DNA of 64,000 nt from Deinococcus aerophilus (GCF_014647075.1 NZ_BMOM01000006.1:62001-126000), one strand, 5' to 3'; numbered from the stretch's first letter, positions 24,862 through 39,278 are shown. Notes: generated by a model from the letters alone, not told the origin. Program-made: numbers and translations.

Positions 24862-24957
24862 CGCTGCATATCCCGGCCGGTCAATGAAAGTCGCGGGGCC
24901 AGCGGCTGGCGTTTTCGCTGACGGTCCCGCATGGACCGGACCGCTAAACTTGCGCAC

Positions 24958-26178
<1,221 letters not shown>

Positions 26179-26192
26179 GCGCGGCATGGCCT

Positions 26193-26224
26193 CGCCCCCC
26201 GACTCACTTCGGAGTCCGGGGGCG
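26193..26224. terminator. Terminator after nspC
   Basis: A GC-rich stem of about 13 bp with one mismatch (26193-26205 with 26212-26224) and a six-base loop, 14 bases after the stop. The converging gene ends 225 bases later, and the sequence between holds no recognisable feature. Confidence 0.65.
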
Positions 26225-26448
26225 GGCTGTTGCTGAGATGGGTGTGGGAGGGACGGGCCGGTAAATGGGAGGCCTGGGGTGCGCCGTGGCAAAGGGGATT
26301 CGCCTCTGCACAGACGCGCCGATTCTGACCTGCTCCCGGGGCGGGGGCAGGAAAAAGGAGCCGGGGTGGGGTCACGGAGTTGGGTGTCCAGTCACGCCCG
26401 GCACGCAGGTTCAGGAGGTTGGAGGAGGGCGGGGCGAAAACCCAGCCC

Positions 26449-27630
26449 CTACTTGCGGTAGATCTTGATGGCGCCGTTCACGGTGCGGATGGTGCCGCCC
26501 TCGAAGTCGGCGGCCCACGCTCCGTTCAGCGAGTACTGGTCGCGGGTGGGAAAGCCCAGGAAGCTGCCGCTGCCACCCAGGCCCTGGTAGGCCTTCAGGA
26601 CCGGCCCGGTGAGCCAGAAGGTGCCGTACTTCTCGGAGCCGTACAGCGCACCGTTCTGGAAAAAGCCGTACAGGCCGGTGGTGCCGTAGCGGTTCTGGGG
26701 AATGACCTTTTCATCGCCGGCGGCCCAGCCCAGGCGGCTGGGGGGACGCACCGCGCCGTTCTCGGCCCGGGCCAGCGCGAGATACCGTTCCAGCAGGCGG
26801 CCGTGTACCGCGTAAGAACGGCTGCTGCCGTTGGCATGCAGCAGCACGGCGTCGCCGTATGCTCCCACGCCGTTGAACTTCTGCCACCAGCCGTCTCCCC
26901 ACGGCGTGGCGTAGGTGGTGGCATTGCCCAGGGACTCCCCACCCTTCAGGCGCGCGTAGGCGTCCACCATCGCCCCGTCAATGGAGCCGTCCTGGCGCTG
27001 GCCCGGTTGAATGCGGGCGGTGGGCGTGGGCTGCGGGGCCGGGGTCTGGGCGGCCGTTGCCACCCGGAAGAAAGCGGTATCGGTGGTCCAGCCGTCGGCA
27101 GGCAGAGGGTTGACGGTGATGCTCAGCGCCTGCGCCAGGTCATCTTGCCCCTTGACCTTCACGGTGGCGAAATCCTGCTGGCCCTCAAAGCGGAAGATGT
27201 CGTCCAGACTGAGCTTGGTGGTGCTTGCCAGGGCGAGCAGCTTGTCCTGCCCGGCCGGGCCGCCGACGCTGAGGTTGTACGCGGCGTCGCCCGCCGGGAA
27301 CACCCGCGCCGTGCCGGCCGCCACGTAGTTGTTGTCCTCGTAGCGGTTGGGAAAGAAGAGATCAATCGCGCCGTCGGCATTCACGTTGAATAGGTACACG
27401 TAGGCGGCCGCGTTGGTCTTGAGTCCCACGCTGATTCGCTCACCGATCTGATAGGTGGGGTTGCCCGCGCCGCTGGCGTCGCGGTTGGTCCACACCTGCA
27501 CGCTCAGGTCCGGCTGGGTGGGGTTCACGATGATGCTCTGGGCGCTGAGCTTGGCGTCGCTGGCGCCGGCCGCGCCAGAAAGAAGGACACCGAGGGTCAG
27601 GGTGCTGAGGGAACGGATGGAATCGCGCAT
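26449..27630 (-). CDS. Exported protein with DUF4384 and LGFP-type repeats
   Basis: 393 residues. A Sec signal peptide ends near GAAGASD. Residues ~25-180 match DUF4384 (YQIGERISVGLKTNAAAYVYLFNVNADG, FPNRYEDNNYV). A Pro-rich linker follows. The C-terminal ~170 residues carry LGFP-type repeat units (FLGFPTRDQY with an aromatic/Gly spacing), as seen in cell-wall-anchoring proteins. Likely a periplasmic or cell-surface protein; function not established. AAGGAGG nine bases upstream sets the start. Confidence 0.8.
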   Translation of the reverse strand: MRDSIRSLSTLTLGVLLSGAAGASDAKLSAQSIIVNPTQPDLSVQVWTNRDASGAGNPTYQIGERISVGLKTNAAAYVYLFNVNADGAIDLFFPNRYEDNNYVAAGTARVFPAGDAAYNLSVGGPAGQDKLLALASTTKLSLDDIFRFEGQQDFATVKVKGQDDLAQALSITVNPLPADGWTTDTAFFRVATAAQTPAPQPTPTARIQPGQRQDGSIDGAMVDAYARLKGGESLGNATTYATPWGDGWWQKFNGVGAYGDAVLLHANGSSRSYAVHGRLLERYLALARAENGAVRPPSRLGWAAGDEKVIPQNRYGTTGLYGFFQNGALYGSEKYGTFWLTGPVLKAYQGLGGSGSFLGFPTRDQYSLNGAWAADFEGGTIRTVNGAIKIYRK

Positions 27631-27769
27631 GGGTGGAACCTCCTTGAACTGGAATGTGGTCAAGGTAACGGCTGAAACTGATGACGCACTGATAGCGAAA
27701 GATCATTAAGAGAGTCTCTGCCGACGCTCAAGGCCGCAGGCAGCGCAGCGCCGTTGGGGACAGCAGAAA

Positions 27770-27787
27770 GCGGCCGGAAGGGGCCGC
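27770..27787 (-). terminator. Terminator of DUF554 gene
   Basis: A six-bp stem (27770-27775 with 27782-27787) lies nine bases after the DUF554 stop, with a TTTCTG tail on the minus strand. Confidence 0.55.
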
Positions 27788-27795
27788 GCACGTTC

Positions 27796-28572
27796 TCACC
27801 TCAGGGTCAGGTTCGCGAGCCCCAGGGCGAGGGGAGCAAGCAGCAGTGCCGGCAGCATGCTGCCCACCCGCACGCGCCGGTCCTCCATGCCCAGTCCGGC
27901 CAGCATCAGGTTCCAGCTGATGCCGATGATGGTGAGCCCCCCGGCCCCGGTGAGAATCAGGACATACGGATTGGTCTTCAGGACCTCGGGGTCTGCGCCG
28001 CCCAGCAGACTGGCCGCGAAGCCCCCGGCCGCCAGGCTGATGCCTCCCTGCACGAGCAGCACCGTGACTGCGCTGAACCCCACGCCAATGCCGTAGGCAC
28101 CGGCCAGTGCCAGCGCGGCGATGCCGTCCAGGGTGCTTTTCAGGATGTAGGTGGAAGAATCACCGGTCAGGCCGTTTTGCAGCCCACCCACGAAGGTCAT
28201 GGGGCCGATACAGAACAGCAAGCTGGCGGCCACGAAGCCCTCGGTAAAGCGGCCCTCGCCCCGGAAGCGCCGCCTCAGGGTCTCGCCCAGCCGCGCCAGT
28301 CCTTCCTCGATGCCCAGCGCCTCCCCGATCACCACTCCCGCCGCGAGGCTGATCAGCGCCAGAATCACGCCGGGAATGCTGCCGGCCGCCACGCGGTTGA
28401 GGTTGCCGGCCATGTCCAGCCCGATAAACAGCGTGACCAAGCTCAGGGTCTGCAGCAGTGAGCGCTGGGTCCGTTCGGGCAGCCGCCCACCCACCGTCAG
28501 GCCGAGCAGGGTGCCCAGCAGCACGGTCCCCACATTCACGAAGGTGCCCGACAGTTGCGACAGAAGGCTCAT
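27796..28572 (-). CDS. DUF554 family membrane protein
   Basis: 258 residues with six or seven hydrophobic segments. DUF554 features are FVNVGTVLLGTLLGL at the N-terminus, TEGFVAASLLFCIGPMTFVG in the middle, and GISWNLM near the end. Family function is unknown; a small-molecule transporter role has been proposed for related proteins. TACCCT lies eight bases before the ATG (leaderless). Short of a terminator ahead, it stands alone. Confidence 0.88.
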   Translation of the reverse strand: MSLLSQLSGTFVNVGTVLLGTLLGLTVGGRLPERTQRSLLQTLSLVTLFIGLDMAGNLNRVAAGSIPGVILALISLAAGVVIGEALGIEEGLARLGETLRRRFRGEGRFTEGFVAASLLFCIGPMTFVGGLQNGLTGDSSTYILKSTLDGIAALALAGAYGIGVGFSAVTVLLVQGGISLAAGGFAASLLGGADPEVLKTNPYVLILTGAGGLTIIGISWNLMLAGLGMEDRRVRVGSMLPALLLAPLALGLANLTLR

Positions 28573-28624
28573 CAGGCCAGAGGGTAGCGCGTGGTGTGGG
28601 GCCAGGAGGAAACAGAACGTGAAG

Positions 28625-28654
28625 GTCCCCGCCTCGGTGCTTCGAGGCGGGGAC
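28625..28654 (-). terminator. Terminator of the metallopeptidase gene
   Basis: A perfect 12-bp stem (28625-28636 with 28643-28654) with a six-base loop, 25 bases after the stop on the minus strand. Confidence 0.8.
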
Positions 28655-28679
28655 AGGGAAGAGCTTGAGGTGGGGGCGC

Positions 28680-29657
28680 TTACTCGCCGCGGTAGGTCGG
28701 CGTGATGAGCTGCTCCCGGCCGCCGAGTTCCAGCGTCTGGCCCAGGGCCTGACCGCTCATGCTGGGAATGGTGTAGCTGTCGGCCGCTCCGTAGTTCACG
28801 ACGTAGCCCATGTCCTGCAGGCTGCCCACGCTCATGCGTGACAGGGGGTTAAAGACGCCGCTGTTGAGGTAGCCGGTCATCAGCTCGGTCTTGAAGACGG
28901 TCTCGCGCCAGTGGCCGCCCGCTGTGCCGGGGCCGCCCTGGTTCTCGACCGGCACCGTGGACAGAGTGCCGCCCGCCGCGCGGTACTCGCGCACGCCGTT
29001 GCTGCCGTAGTACACGGGGTTGCTGCCGCCGATGCCGCCGACCAGTCCGAACTGCTGCCACAGCGTCCCAATACCCAGCGAGTGCCCCAGCTCGTGCACG
29101 GCGATGTCGGCGAGCTGGCTGCTGAACTGCGTCAGGTCGGCGGTGTCGAAGACCAGCGTGCTGTAGATGGTCAGTCCGCTGCTGGTGCGCACGCTGCACG
29201 GCCCGCTCTGGGCCAGGGTCCCCCCGGGGCCGTCAATGTTGGTGTTGCCGGTGAAGACGAGGATGTCGTCGATGGTGCCCACGTACTTGGCGTTGCTGCC
29301 ACAGGAATTGGCGGGAATGTTGGCGGAGTAGCTGGGCAGGCCCTGGGTGATCACGCTCTGCCAGCGCGACGCGGCGGCCTGCATCGCGTTGACGACGCTG
29401 GTGGAGCTGCCCGAGGCGAACTTCAGGGTGATGTTGTAGGGCTCGGTGGCCTGTTCCTGAAAGGCGCTGCGCGTCAGGTTTGGGTCCAGCGGCAGGGCAC
29501 TGATGTTGACCGGCTGGGCGGCCGGAGCGGCGGCCTGCTCCTCCCCGCCGGTCTTGACCGCGCCCGCGTTGGGAGTCTGGCTGCCGCAGGAGGCCATCAA
29601 TGCACTCAGGGTGAGGGTGGCGAGGGTCAGTCCGAGCGTTTTCTTGAGCTGGGTCAT
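28680..29657 (-). CDS. Leishmanolysin-like zinc metallopeptidase, lipoprotein
   Basis: 325 residues. Lipoprotein signal: KK, a hydrophobic core and LMASC, so it is anchored outside the membrane. Zinc site HELGHSLGIGTLW (HExxHxxG), a Met-turn region near MTGYLN, and LSRMSVGSLQDMGY, typical of leishmanolysin-like (M8-related) peptidases from bacteria. A Gly/Gln linker separates the lipid anchor from the catalytic domain. GGAGG lies eight bases before the ATG. One of three secreted lipoprotein proteases in the window. Confidence 0.88.
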   Translation of the reverse strand: MTQLKKTLGLTLATLTLSALMASCGSQTPNAGAVKTGGEEQAAAPAAQPVNISALPLDPNLTRSAFQEQATEPYNITLKFASGSSTSVVNAMQAAASRWQSVITQGLPSYSANIPANSCGSNAKYVGTIDDILVFTGNTNIDGPGGTLAQSGPCSVRTSSGLTIYSTLVFDTADLTQFSSQLADIAVHELGHSLGIGTLWQQFGLVGGIGGSNPVYYGSNGVREYRAAGGTLSTVPVENQGGPGTAGGHWRETVFKTELMTGYLNSGVFNPLSRMSVGSLQDMGYVVNYGAADSYTIPSMSGQALGQTLELGGREQLITPTYRGE

Positions 29658-30128
29658 GTTTGAAACCTCCAGGGTATTCACGGGGAGCCGAATACGAGGA
29701 CAGCGGCAACCCACCTCTGGGGTGTAGTTGTCAGAAACCTGCGGTTTGTGCCGTGTGGGGCAACACTAGGGATTCGCCGTGAGCAAATCTGTGAAAAAAT
29801 TCTTAAGTTAAGTGCCGATGAACCAGGAGGGGTGAAGTGCCCTCTAACACGCATTTTTTCTTTCCGGCTCATACACTGGGGGGGAGGGGGGGACGCCGCC
29901 ATTTTTAACCGCGCCTGGACACCCCGTGTGGTAATCTCCGCGCAAGTTGAAACGGATGACTGTTCGGTTCCGGGTTGCGCCTCCACAGGGTGGCGTACCG
30001 GGCGGCGGTGCCCGTGAGACCCGGCCGCCGTATGTGCTGCGCCGCGCCGAAGTTTCGATGAACGCTGAAAACAAATCCTGCCTGGGGCTGCCGTGTGGTG
30101 GCCCCGCGCTCTTTTTGGGAGGTCACGC
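29658..30128. other. 471-base intergenic region
   Basis: Divergent region between the metallopeptidase and HTH genes. Seen here: an 11-base palindrome (29802-29812, CTTAA-G-TTAAG), a G7-A-G7 tract (29878-29892), a TAATCT hexamer near 29932 and a small open frame 29947-30132 whose stop overlaps the HTH start (ATGA). No tRNA or known ncRNA fold was recognised. The 3' half has several GC-rich complementary stretches around 30000-30035 that could fold as a leader. Confidence 0.5.
29878..29892 (+). other. Candidate G-quadruplex
   Basis: Seven G, one A, seven G. It can be read as four GGG runs with loops of one base (G, A, G), the most stable class of intramolecular G-quadruplex. It lies about 237 bases upstream of the HTH gene. 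Confidence 0.55.
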
Positions 30129-30332
30129 ATGACCCTTTCAGACCAGTTTCATAGCCTGCCCATGCTGCTCAAAGTCAGTCAGGTTGCCGATTTCACCGGC
30201 ACGCACGAGAGAACCGTGCGCCGCTGGATCCGTGATGGACGTCTGGGAGCGGTCGAACACCCCAGCGGCCTGCGTGTGCCCCGCCGCTCGTTGTGGCGCT
30301 TTCTGGGCCTGGACATGGCCCTGAGCGCCTGA
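30129..30332 (+). CDS. Small HTH DNA-binding protein (MerR/excisionase type)
   Basis: 67 residues. LLKVSQVADFTGTHERTVRRWIRDGRLGAVEHPSGLRV is split by the usual turn, giving a winged helix of the excisionase/MerR class: HTH at ~14-40, then beta wing [13 protein letters not shown] is eight bases before the ATG. No partner integrase is nearby, so a regulatory rather than recombination role is likelier. Its leader is the long structured region upstream. Confidence 0.8.
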   Translation: MTLSDQFHSLPMLLKVSQVADFTGTHERTVRRWIRDGRLGAVEHPSGLRVPRRSLWRFLGLDMALSA

Positions 30333-30404
30333 CGCTGGGACCGCTTCCCCAGTCATAAAACAGCCACGAACGGGGACGCCATCGGTCGCGTATGCTGCGC
30401 CGAT

Positions 30405-31130
30405 ATGGATGCGGCTGCCCCGGACCTGACCTCCCTGCTGGCCCGTGCAGAGGCCGGCGACGTTACCACGGCGCTGACAGACCACGAGTGTCAGGCGGCG
30501 GCCCGGCTCGCCCTCCACTCGGGCCGGCCCCGGCTTGCGCTGCGCTGGGGCGATGCAGACCCCCTGACCCACGCGGCTGCCCTGTTGCGGCTGGGCGACG
30601 CGGCGACGGCTCTGGAGGTGCTGGGCACCCTGCCCCAGACCGCCCGCTCCGCCGTGTTGCGGGCCCGCGCCCACTGGCAACTGGCCGACGGTTCGGCCCA
30701 GGGGGCCACCCTGCAGGCCCTCGCTCTGGCCCGCCGCGAGGGCGACGGCGCAGCGGTGGTTGCCGCCGCCACGCTGCGCGGTGAGCAGCTGTTGCCCGAC
30801 CCGTACGCGGCCCTGCGGACCTTGGCCGAGGGCCTGAAGGTGGCCGAGCAGACCGGGCAGGCTGCCGACGCCCACCTGCTGGCGGTGCTGGCCCATGCCC
30901 AGCGGCGGCTGGGCGGCCCCAAGGGCGCACGCACGGCAACCAAGGCCCTGGAGCGCAGCGCCCCGCGCAGCCCGGCCCGCGTGCTGGCCCTGCTCGCCCT
31001 GGACCGCGCGCAGGAGGCCCACGCCGAGGCGGCAGACGGAGAACTGGCGGCGGTGTGGTGGCGGGGCTTTCTCTCAGATCAGTTTCCGGTCACGCCCTCT
31101 GGAACGAAACGTACGGCGGCAGACGGATAA
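30405..31130 (+). CDS. Helical-repeat (TPR-like) protein, unknown function
   Basis: 241 residues, Ala/Leu/Arg-rich, almost entirely helical with alternating pairs (ALRWGDADPLTHAAALLRLG, ALEVLGTLPQTA, AEQTGQAADAHLLAVLAHAQ). This looks like degenerate TPR repeats; no catalytic motif seen. TATGCT at 30391-30396 lies eight bases before the ATG (leaderless). A hairpin cluster follows before the converging P450 gene. Confidence 0.7.
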   Translation: MDAAAPDLTSLLARAEAGDVTTALTDHECQAAARLALHSGRPRLALRWGDADPLTHAAALLRLGDAATALEVLGTLPQTARSAVLRARAHWQLADGSAQGATLQALALARREGDGAAVVAAATLRGEQLLPDPYAALRTLAEGLKVAEQTGQAADAHLLAVLAHAQRRLGGPKGARTATKALERSAPRSPARVLALLALDRAQEAHAEAADGELAAVWWRGFLSDQFPVTPSGTKRTAADG

Positions 31131-31176
31131 GCCTGCCGGGTCAGGGTTGCCCTGCAGCCCCACGCTCTGGCAGGCT
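31130..31176. terminator. Structured bidirectional terminator
   Basis: Eight-bp outer stem (31130-31137 with 31169-31176) enclosing an inner hairpin (31142-31154, five bp). It lies between the converging 30405-31130 and P450 genes. Confidence 0.5.
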
Positions 31177-31245
31177 CCTTGCCCCGGCGTTCCTGAAGCG
31201 CGGCCTGCAACCTCCCCACCGCTCCCTGCCGCCTGCCCGCTTCCC

Positions 31246-32514
31246 CTAGCTGGCCACCACGTTCAGCCGGGCCAGCCCGCGGATTACGAAGCCGCCGGCA
31301 TAGTCGCCCGGGTCGTCCGGATCGGCCAGCCGCAGGTCCGGCATGGCGCGGCACAGGGCCTGCAGGCTCAGGGCCAGTTCCAGCCGGGCCAGCGGCGCGC
31401 CCAGGCAGTAGTGGATGCCCAGGCCGAAGGTGAGGTGGGGGTTGGGATCCCGGCTCAGGTTCAGGTCGTCGGGCTGCGTGAACTTGCTGGCGTCGCGGTT
31501 GCCGCTGGCGTACAGCAGCGCCACACGGTCACCGGGGTTCAGGGCCGCGCCGCACAGTTCCAGCGGCTCCAGGACGATGCGCTCGAACATCGGCAGCGGC
31601 GTGTCAAAGCGCAGCAGTTCCTCGGCGGCGCGGCGGAAGGTGGGCAGGCTGCCGCCGTGCGGAGCGGCGTCCACCAGCGCCTGCCAGTGTTCACGCTGTC
31701 TCAACAGGGCCAGCACTCCTCCGGCCAGGCCGTTGACGCTGGCCTCGTGCCCGGCATTCAGCAGCAGGATGCAGGTGTCGATCAGCTCCTGTTCGCTCAG
31801 GCGGTCGCCGGCGGCCTCGGCCTCCACCAGCGCCGTGATCAGGTCGTCCTGGGGCGTGGCACGGCGCTGGCGGGCCAGCCCCCGCAGCAACGCGCTGAAT
31901 TCCTGCACGGCGCGTTCGGCCCCCGCCTGATCCTCGCGCGTGGGGGCGGGTTCGTACAGCCGCACGATCGCCGCCGACCACGGACGCAGCAGGGCGCGCT
32001 CTTCCTGCGGTACTCCCAGCAGTTCGGCAATCACCGTGACCGGCAGCGGCTCGGCATAGTCGGCGATCAGATCGAAGTGGCCCGCCGCCCCCAGACCGCG
32101 CAACTGCCCGGCCAGGATGGCCTCGATACGGGCCTGAAGCGCCTCCACCCGGCGCGGCGTGAAGGCCAGACCCACCAGCGAGCGCAGCCGGGTGTGCTTG
32201 GGCGGCTCGCTGTCAAGCAGATGGTTGCTGTTGAAGGCGTCGAAGCTGGCCTGAGCGGGATCGGGCGGCGGCCAGCCCAGCTCATCGCGCGAGTAGCGGT
32301 GCAGGGCGCTGCGGCCCAGACGTTTGTCGCGCAGGGTCGCCGAGATGTCGGCATACCGGGTCAGCACCACCCGGTCTAGCCCTGGATCGTGGAAGACCGG
32401 CGTCTGTGAACGCAGTTCACGGAGCAGCGGATACGGGTCGCGCACGAAGGCCGGGTCGGATACCGGCAGGCGCACCTGGGGCAGCCCGCCGGATGGGAGG
32501 TGCCGCGCGGGCAT
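31246..32514 (-). CDS. Cytochrome P450
   Basis: 422 residues. Heme-binding FGLGIHYCLGAPLARLEL with the thiolate Cys at ~370. The I-helix is LLNAGHEASVN and the ExxR is EELLR. These are standard soluble bacterial P450 features. No ferredoxin or reductase gene is adjacent. Its ATG overlaps the divIVA stop by one base (TAATG), so it is translated as the third gene of yggS-divIVA-P450. A nearby hydrophobic substrate pocket cannot be read from sequence. Confidence 0.95.
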   Translation of the reverse strand: MPARHLPSGGLPQVRLPVSDPAFVRDPYPLLRELRSQTPVFHDPGLDRVVLTRYADISATLRDKRLGRSALHRYSRDELGWPPPDPAQASFDAFNSNHLLDSEPPKHTRLRSLVGLAFTPRRVEALQARIEAILAGQLRGLGAAGHFDLIADYAEPLPVTVIAELLGVPQEERALLRPWSAAIVRLYEPAPTREDQAGAERAVQEFSALLRGLARQRRATPQDDLITALVEAEAAGDRLSEQELIDTCILLLNAGHEASVNGLAGGVLALLRQREHWQALVDAAPHGGSLPTFRRAAEELLRFDTPLPMFERIVLEPLELCGAALNPGDRVALLYASGNRDASKFTQPDDLNLSRDPNPHLTFGLGIHYCLGAPLARLELALSLQALCRAMPDLRLADPDDPGDYAGGFVIRGLARLNVVAS

Positions 32515-33323
32515 TACAGGAACTGCTGTCCTTCCACCGAGACGAGCTGGTCGTCGTCCGGCTGAGGTGCAGAGCCCGACGCGGCAGGGTCGGCCCCATC
32601 TTCGCCGTCCTGTTCGTGTGACGGCGAGGAGGGCAGGCTCAGGTTCTGGGCCGGCAGGCTGGAGGACGGCAGGGCCATGTCCTCGGGCAGCACATGGCGG
32701 GCCGAGAGCTCGGAGAACGAGGACATCAGCGCGCGGTAGCCGCCCAGGAACTGCACGTATTCCTGGCGCGCTCCGGCCAGGCGTGAGGTCAGTTCGGCGT
32801 GGCGCTGGGCGAAGGCGCGCTCCAGGGCGTTGATGCGTTCGGTCTGGACCCGCTCGCGTTCCAGCAGCAGCTGGTGGTGGTCGCGTTCCAGATCGGCGAA
32901 GCGCGAGTGAAAGGTGGCCTCCAGGGCCGCCATGCGTGCGCCGTGCTGCGCCTCCATCTCCACGTTGCGCGACTGGGCTTCCCGCAGCAGCTGATCGCTC
33001 TGCGCGCCCGCCTGGGCGAGCAGCAGCTCGCTCTCGCGGGTGGCGTTCTCGCGCATCTCGTGGCCGATGCGCTCGGCGGCCATCACGGCGCGCCGGATCT
33101 CGTCCTGGGCCTGCTTCTGTTCCTCGAGTTCGCGCTCCAGTACGGTCAGGCGCTCGCGCTGTTGCAGGCCGCCCTGCAGCAGGGTCTCGAGTTCATCGGA
33201 GACCCGGGCCAGAAAGGCGCGCACGCTGGAGCGGTCATAGCCCCGGAAGCGGCTGGGAAATTCCTGATGGCGGATGTCCAGGGGCGAAAGCTTGTCGGTG
33301 TTGTGGGAGAGATGGTGGGTCAC
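32514..33323 (-). CDS. divIVA: DivIVA-family cell division/polarity protein
   Basis: 269 residues. N-terminal DivIVA signature [17 protein letters not shown] at ~14-30, then a long coiled coil (~45-190) and an acidic Pro/Ser/Asp-rich tail. DivIVA-type proteins sense curved membrane and organise division or growth poles. The GTG start overlaps the yggS stop (GTGA). The yggS-divIVA order is the standard gram-positive-type division neighbourhood, here without ftsZ, sepF or yggT visible. Confidence 0.9.
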   Translation of the reverse strand: MTHHLSHNTDKLSPLDIRHQEFPSRFRGYDRSSVRAFLARVSDELETLLQGGLQQRERLTVLERELEEQKQAQDEIRRAVMAAERIGHEMRENATRESELLLAQAGAQSDQLLREAQSRNVEMEAQHGARMAALEATFHSRFADLERDHHQLLLERERVQTERINALERAFAQRHAELTSRLAGARQEYVQFLGGYRALMSSFSELSARHVLPEDMALPSSSLPAQNLSLPSSPSHEQDGEDGADPAASGSAPQPDDDQLVSVEGQQFL

Positions 33324-33985
33324 GAAAAAAGGCTCCTTCCCACCCGGATCAGGGTGGCTCCTGCACGCACGGCCAGCGGATAATCGCCGCTCATGCCCAT
33401 GCTCAGTTCGGGCAGGCCCAGGTCATGGGCACGCCGCGCGGTGTCGCTGAACAGCTGCAGGATACGGTCTTCGGCCTGGGGTGCCGGCACCTCGGCACCA
33501 AACTCGGGAGCCATGACCATCAGGCCGCGCACATTCAGGCCGGTTGCGCGCACGTCCGAGAGCACACCGCCCAGGTCAGCCACCGGAATGCCGTGTTTCT
33601 GGGCCTCGCCGTTGTGCACCTGCAGCAGCACGTCCGGTGCGTGTCCCCATCCCTCGGCCGCCGCCGCGATGGCCTCGGCCTGCCACCCGGCCTCGATGGC
33701 GTGGACCAGGGTCACGGGCCGCAGATACTTGACCTTGTTGCGCTGCAGCGGCCCGATGTAGTGCCACTCGACCCGGCGCCCGGCCTGGGCGAATTCGGCG
33801 GCCTTGTCACGCAGTTCCTGGGCGCGGCCCTCGCCCAGCGGAAAGTCGCCGTGCGCGAGCACCTGCGCCTCGATGCTCTGCAGCGTCTGACCCTTGGTCA
33901 CGGCCACCAGGCGCGCGCTGCCCTCCTCGCGGCCCCACTCGCGTTCCAGGGCGCGCAGACGGGCCAGCACCTCGGACAGACTCAT
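33320..33985 (-). CDS. yggS: PLP homeostasis protein YggS
   Basis: 221 residues. Family motif with PLP Lys in LVAVTKGQT near residue 36, [19 protein letters not shown], and [22 protein letters not shown] near the C-terminus. YggS (PLPBP) buffers pyridoxal phosphate and affects cell-wall/amino acid homeostasis; it is not a known enzyme. CAGGAAA precedes the ATG. First gene of the yggS-divIVA-P450 unit. Divergent to bamA across 280 bases. Confidence 0.93.
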   Translation of the reverse strand: MSLSEVLARLRALEREWGREEGSARLVAVTKGQTLQSIEAQVLAHGDFPLGEGRAQELRDKAAEFAQAGRRVEWHYIGPLQRNKVKYLRPVTLVHAIEAGWQAEAIAAAAEGWGHAPDVLLQVHNGEAQKHGIPVADLGGVLSDVRATGLNVRGLMVMAPEFGAEVPAPQAEDRILQLFSDTARRAHDLGLPELSMGMSGDYPLAVRAGATLIRVGRSLFS

Positions 33986-34265
33986 CCGGTTTCCTGGCCG
34001 GCCAGACGGACGGCGCAACAGCGCAGCGTTGTTGAGAACACGTTGGGCATTCTCACCCAAGTCGTTCGTTCGCTCAAGTCGGCTCGCGGGTGTGCCCGCA
34101 TCAGCAGCAAAGTTTCACGCATCTCTCTCCATTCTTCACCCTTCTCAGGGGACGCTCGGCAACTGTGAACAGCAGTACTCGCCACACCCGGCCCCCAGCC
34201 CATCTGCCGCTCCAGTCCAGGATGGCGCCGGGGGCGAGTTCAGGGTGTGCGAAACTAGGAGAAGA

Positions 34266-36878
<2,613 letters not shown>

Positions 36879-36899
36879 AGTTCACGGGCCATCTCCAGG

Positions 36900-36923
36900 G
36901 CGCACTTCCTCCGGGAGGTGCGC
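36900..36923 (+). terminator. Terminator of bamA
   Basis: Ten-bp stem (36900-36909 with 36914-36923, one G-T pair) closed by a TCCG loop, with a short TTTGCT tail, 22 bases after the bamA stop. Confidence 0.75.
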
Positions 36924-36977
36924 TTTGCTCATGTTCCCGTTGGCCTGTATTCCTGTGCCGCCCACCTCCTTCGGCGC

Positions 36978-36983
36978 TAGCAT
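36978..36983 (+). promoter_or_regulatory. Candidate -10 element ahead of rqcH
   Basis: TAGCAT, six bases before ATG 36990 of a 15-codon ORF and 42 bases before the rqcH ATG at 37025. It fits the leaderless-promoter pattern of this window. Confidence 0.45.
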
Positions 36984-36989
36984 GCCCGG

Positions 36990-37024
36990 ATGATGTGTTT
37001 CCCGCTGCCCCGCCGAGGTATTTC

Positions 37025-37037
<13 letters not shown>
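36990..37037 (+). CDS. Putative 15-residue leader peptide of rqcH
   Basis: ATG-ATG start six bases after the TAGCAT element, reading [15 protein letters not shown] and ending in TGA at 37035-37037. That stop shares a base with an in-frame ATG of rqcH (codon 5), giving the TGATG arrangement typical of coupled genes. Expression is unproven; the region before rqcH could simply be untranslated. Confidence 0.3.
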
Positions 37038-38611
<1,574 letters not shown>

Positions 38612-38674
38612 GGTGGGCTGGGCCGCACGTCCCCGAACGCCCCCTGAGGCTGCCATCACGTACAATGCCCGGCT

Positions 38675-39037
38675 GTGCAACGCATCATGTTCAGGGCCAA
38701 GATCCACCGCGCCACCGTGACCCAGGCTGACCTCGACTATGTGGGCAGCGTGACCGTCGACCAAGACCTGCTCGACGCCGCCGACATTCTGGTGAACGAG
38801 CGGGTGGACATCTGGAATGTCACCAACGGCAACCGGCTGCACACCTACGCCCTGAGCGGCCCGCGCGGCAGCGGCGTGATCGGCATCAACGGAGCCGCCG
38901 CCCACCTGATGCGGCCCGGTGACCTAGTGATCATCGCGGCTTTCGGCCAGTACACCGAGGAAGAGGCCCGTACCCTTGAACCCCGGGTCGTGATTGTGGA
39001 CGCCCACAACCGGATGGTGGATCTGCAGCCGGTCTGA
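38675..39037 (+). CDS. panD: Aspartate 1-decarboxylase
   Basis: 120 residues. Makes beta-alanine for pantothenate. The self-cleavage Gly-Ser is in YVGSVTVD at ~24-25; [14 protein letters not shown] follows. The GTG start gives [14 protein letters not shown], the family N-terminus. TACAAT at 38661-38666 lies eight bases before the GTG (leaderless with a GTG start). Confidence 0.95.
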   Translation: MQRIMFRAKIHRATVTQADLDYVGSVTVDQDLLDAADILVNERVDIWNVTNGNRLHTYALSGPRGSGVIGINGAAAHLMRPGDLVIIAAFGQYTEEEARTLEPRVVIVDAHNRMVDLQPV

Positions 39038-39243
39038 ATCCCTGGTGAGGGGGGGGGAGGGCCCCCGAAGTCCCAAGCTCCGTGCCGGGGCGGGCCGTGT
39101 GGCCGCTCCTCTGGCCGCACTTGGCTGCACTTTGGCCGGCCAGCACGTCGGTGGGGCGTGCGGGAGAGGTCCGGCAATGTGCTGGGAAGCCGGTTCCCCT
39201 GCTCCGACGGGCACGCTGCCGGGCAACAGCACAGCATTTTTCT

Positions 39244-39272
39244 TTAGCAAGGTTTCACACGGGTGTTAGACT
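39244..39272 (+). promoter_or_regulatory. Promoter of HD-GYP gene
   Basis: TTAGCA (39244-39249) and TAGACT (39267-39272) are separated by 17 bases; the GTG start is six bases downstream (39279). The 241-base gap from panD otherwise holds a G9-A-G3 tract at 39049-39061 and nothing else recognised. Confidence 0.55.
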
Positions 39273-39278
39273 TCCGGC

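Noticed and set aside
29960..29996. Sequence like a tRNA 3' half (GTTCGGTTCCGGGTTGCGCCTCCACA)
   Set aside because: No matching 5' acceptor arm or anticodon stem at the expected 70-90 bases upstream, so not a tRNA; tmRNA was also not supported.
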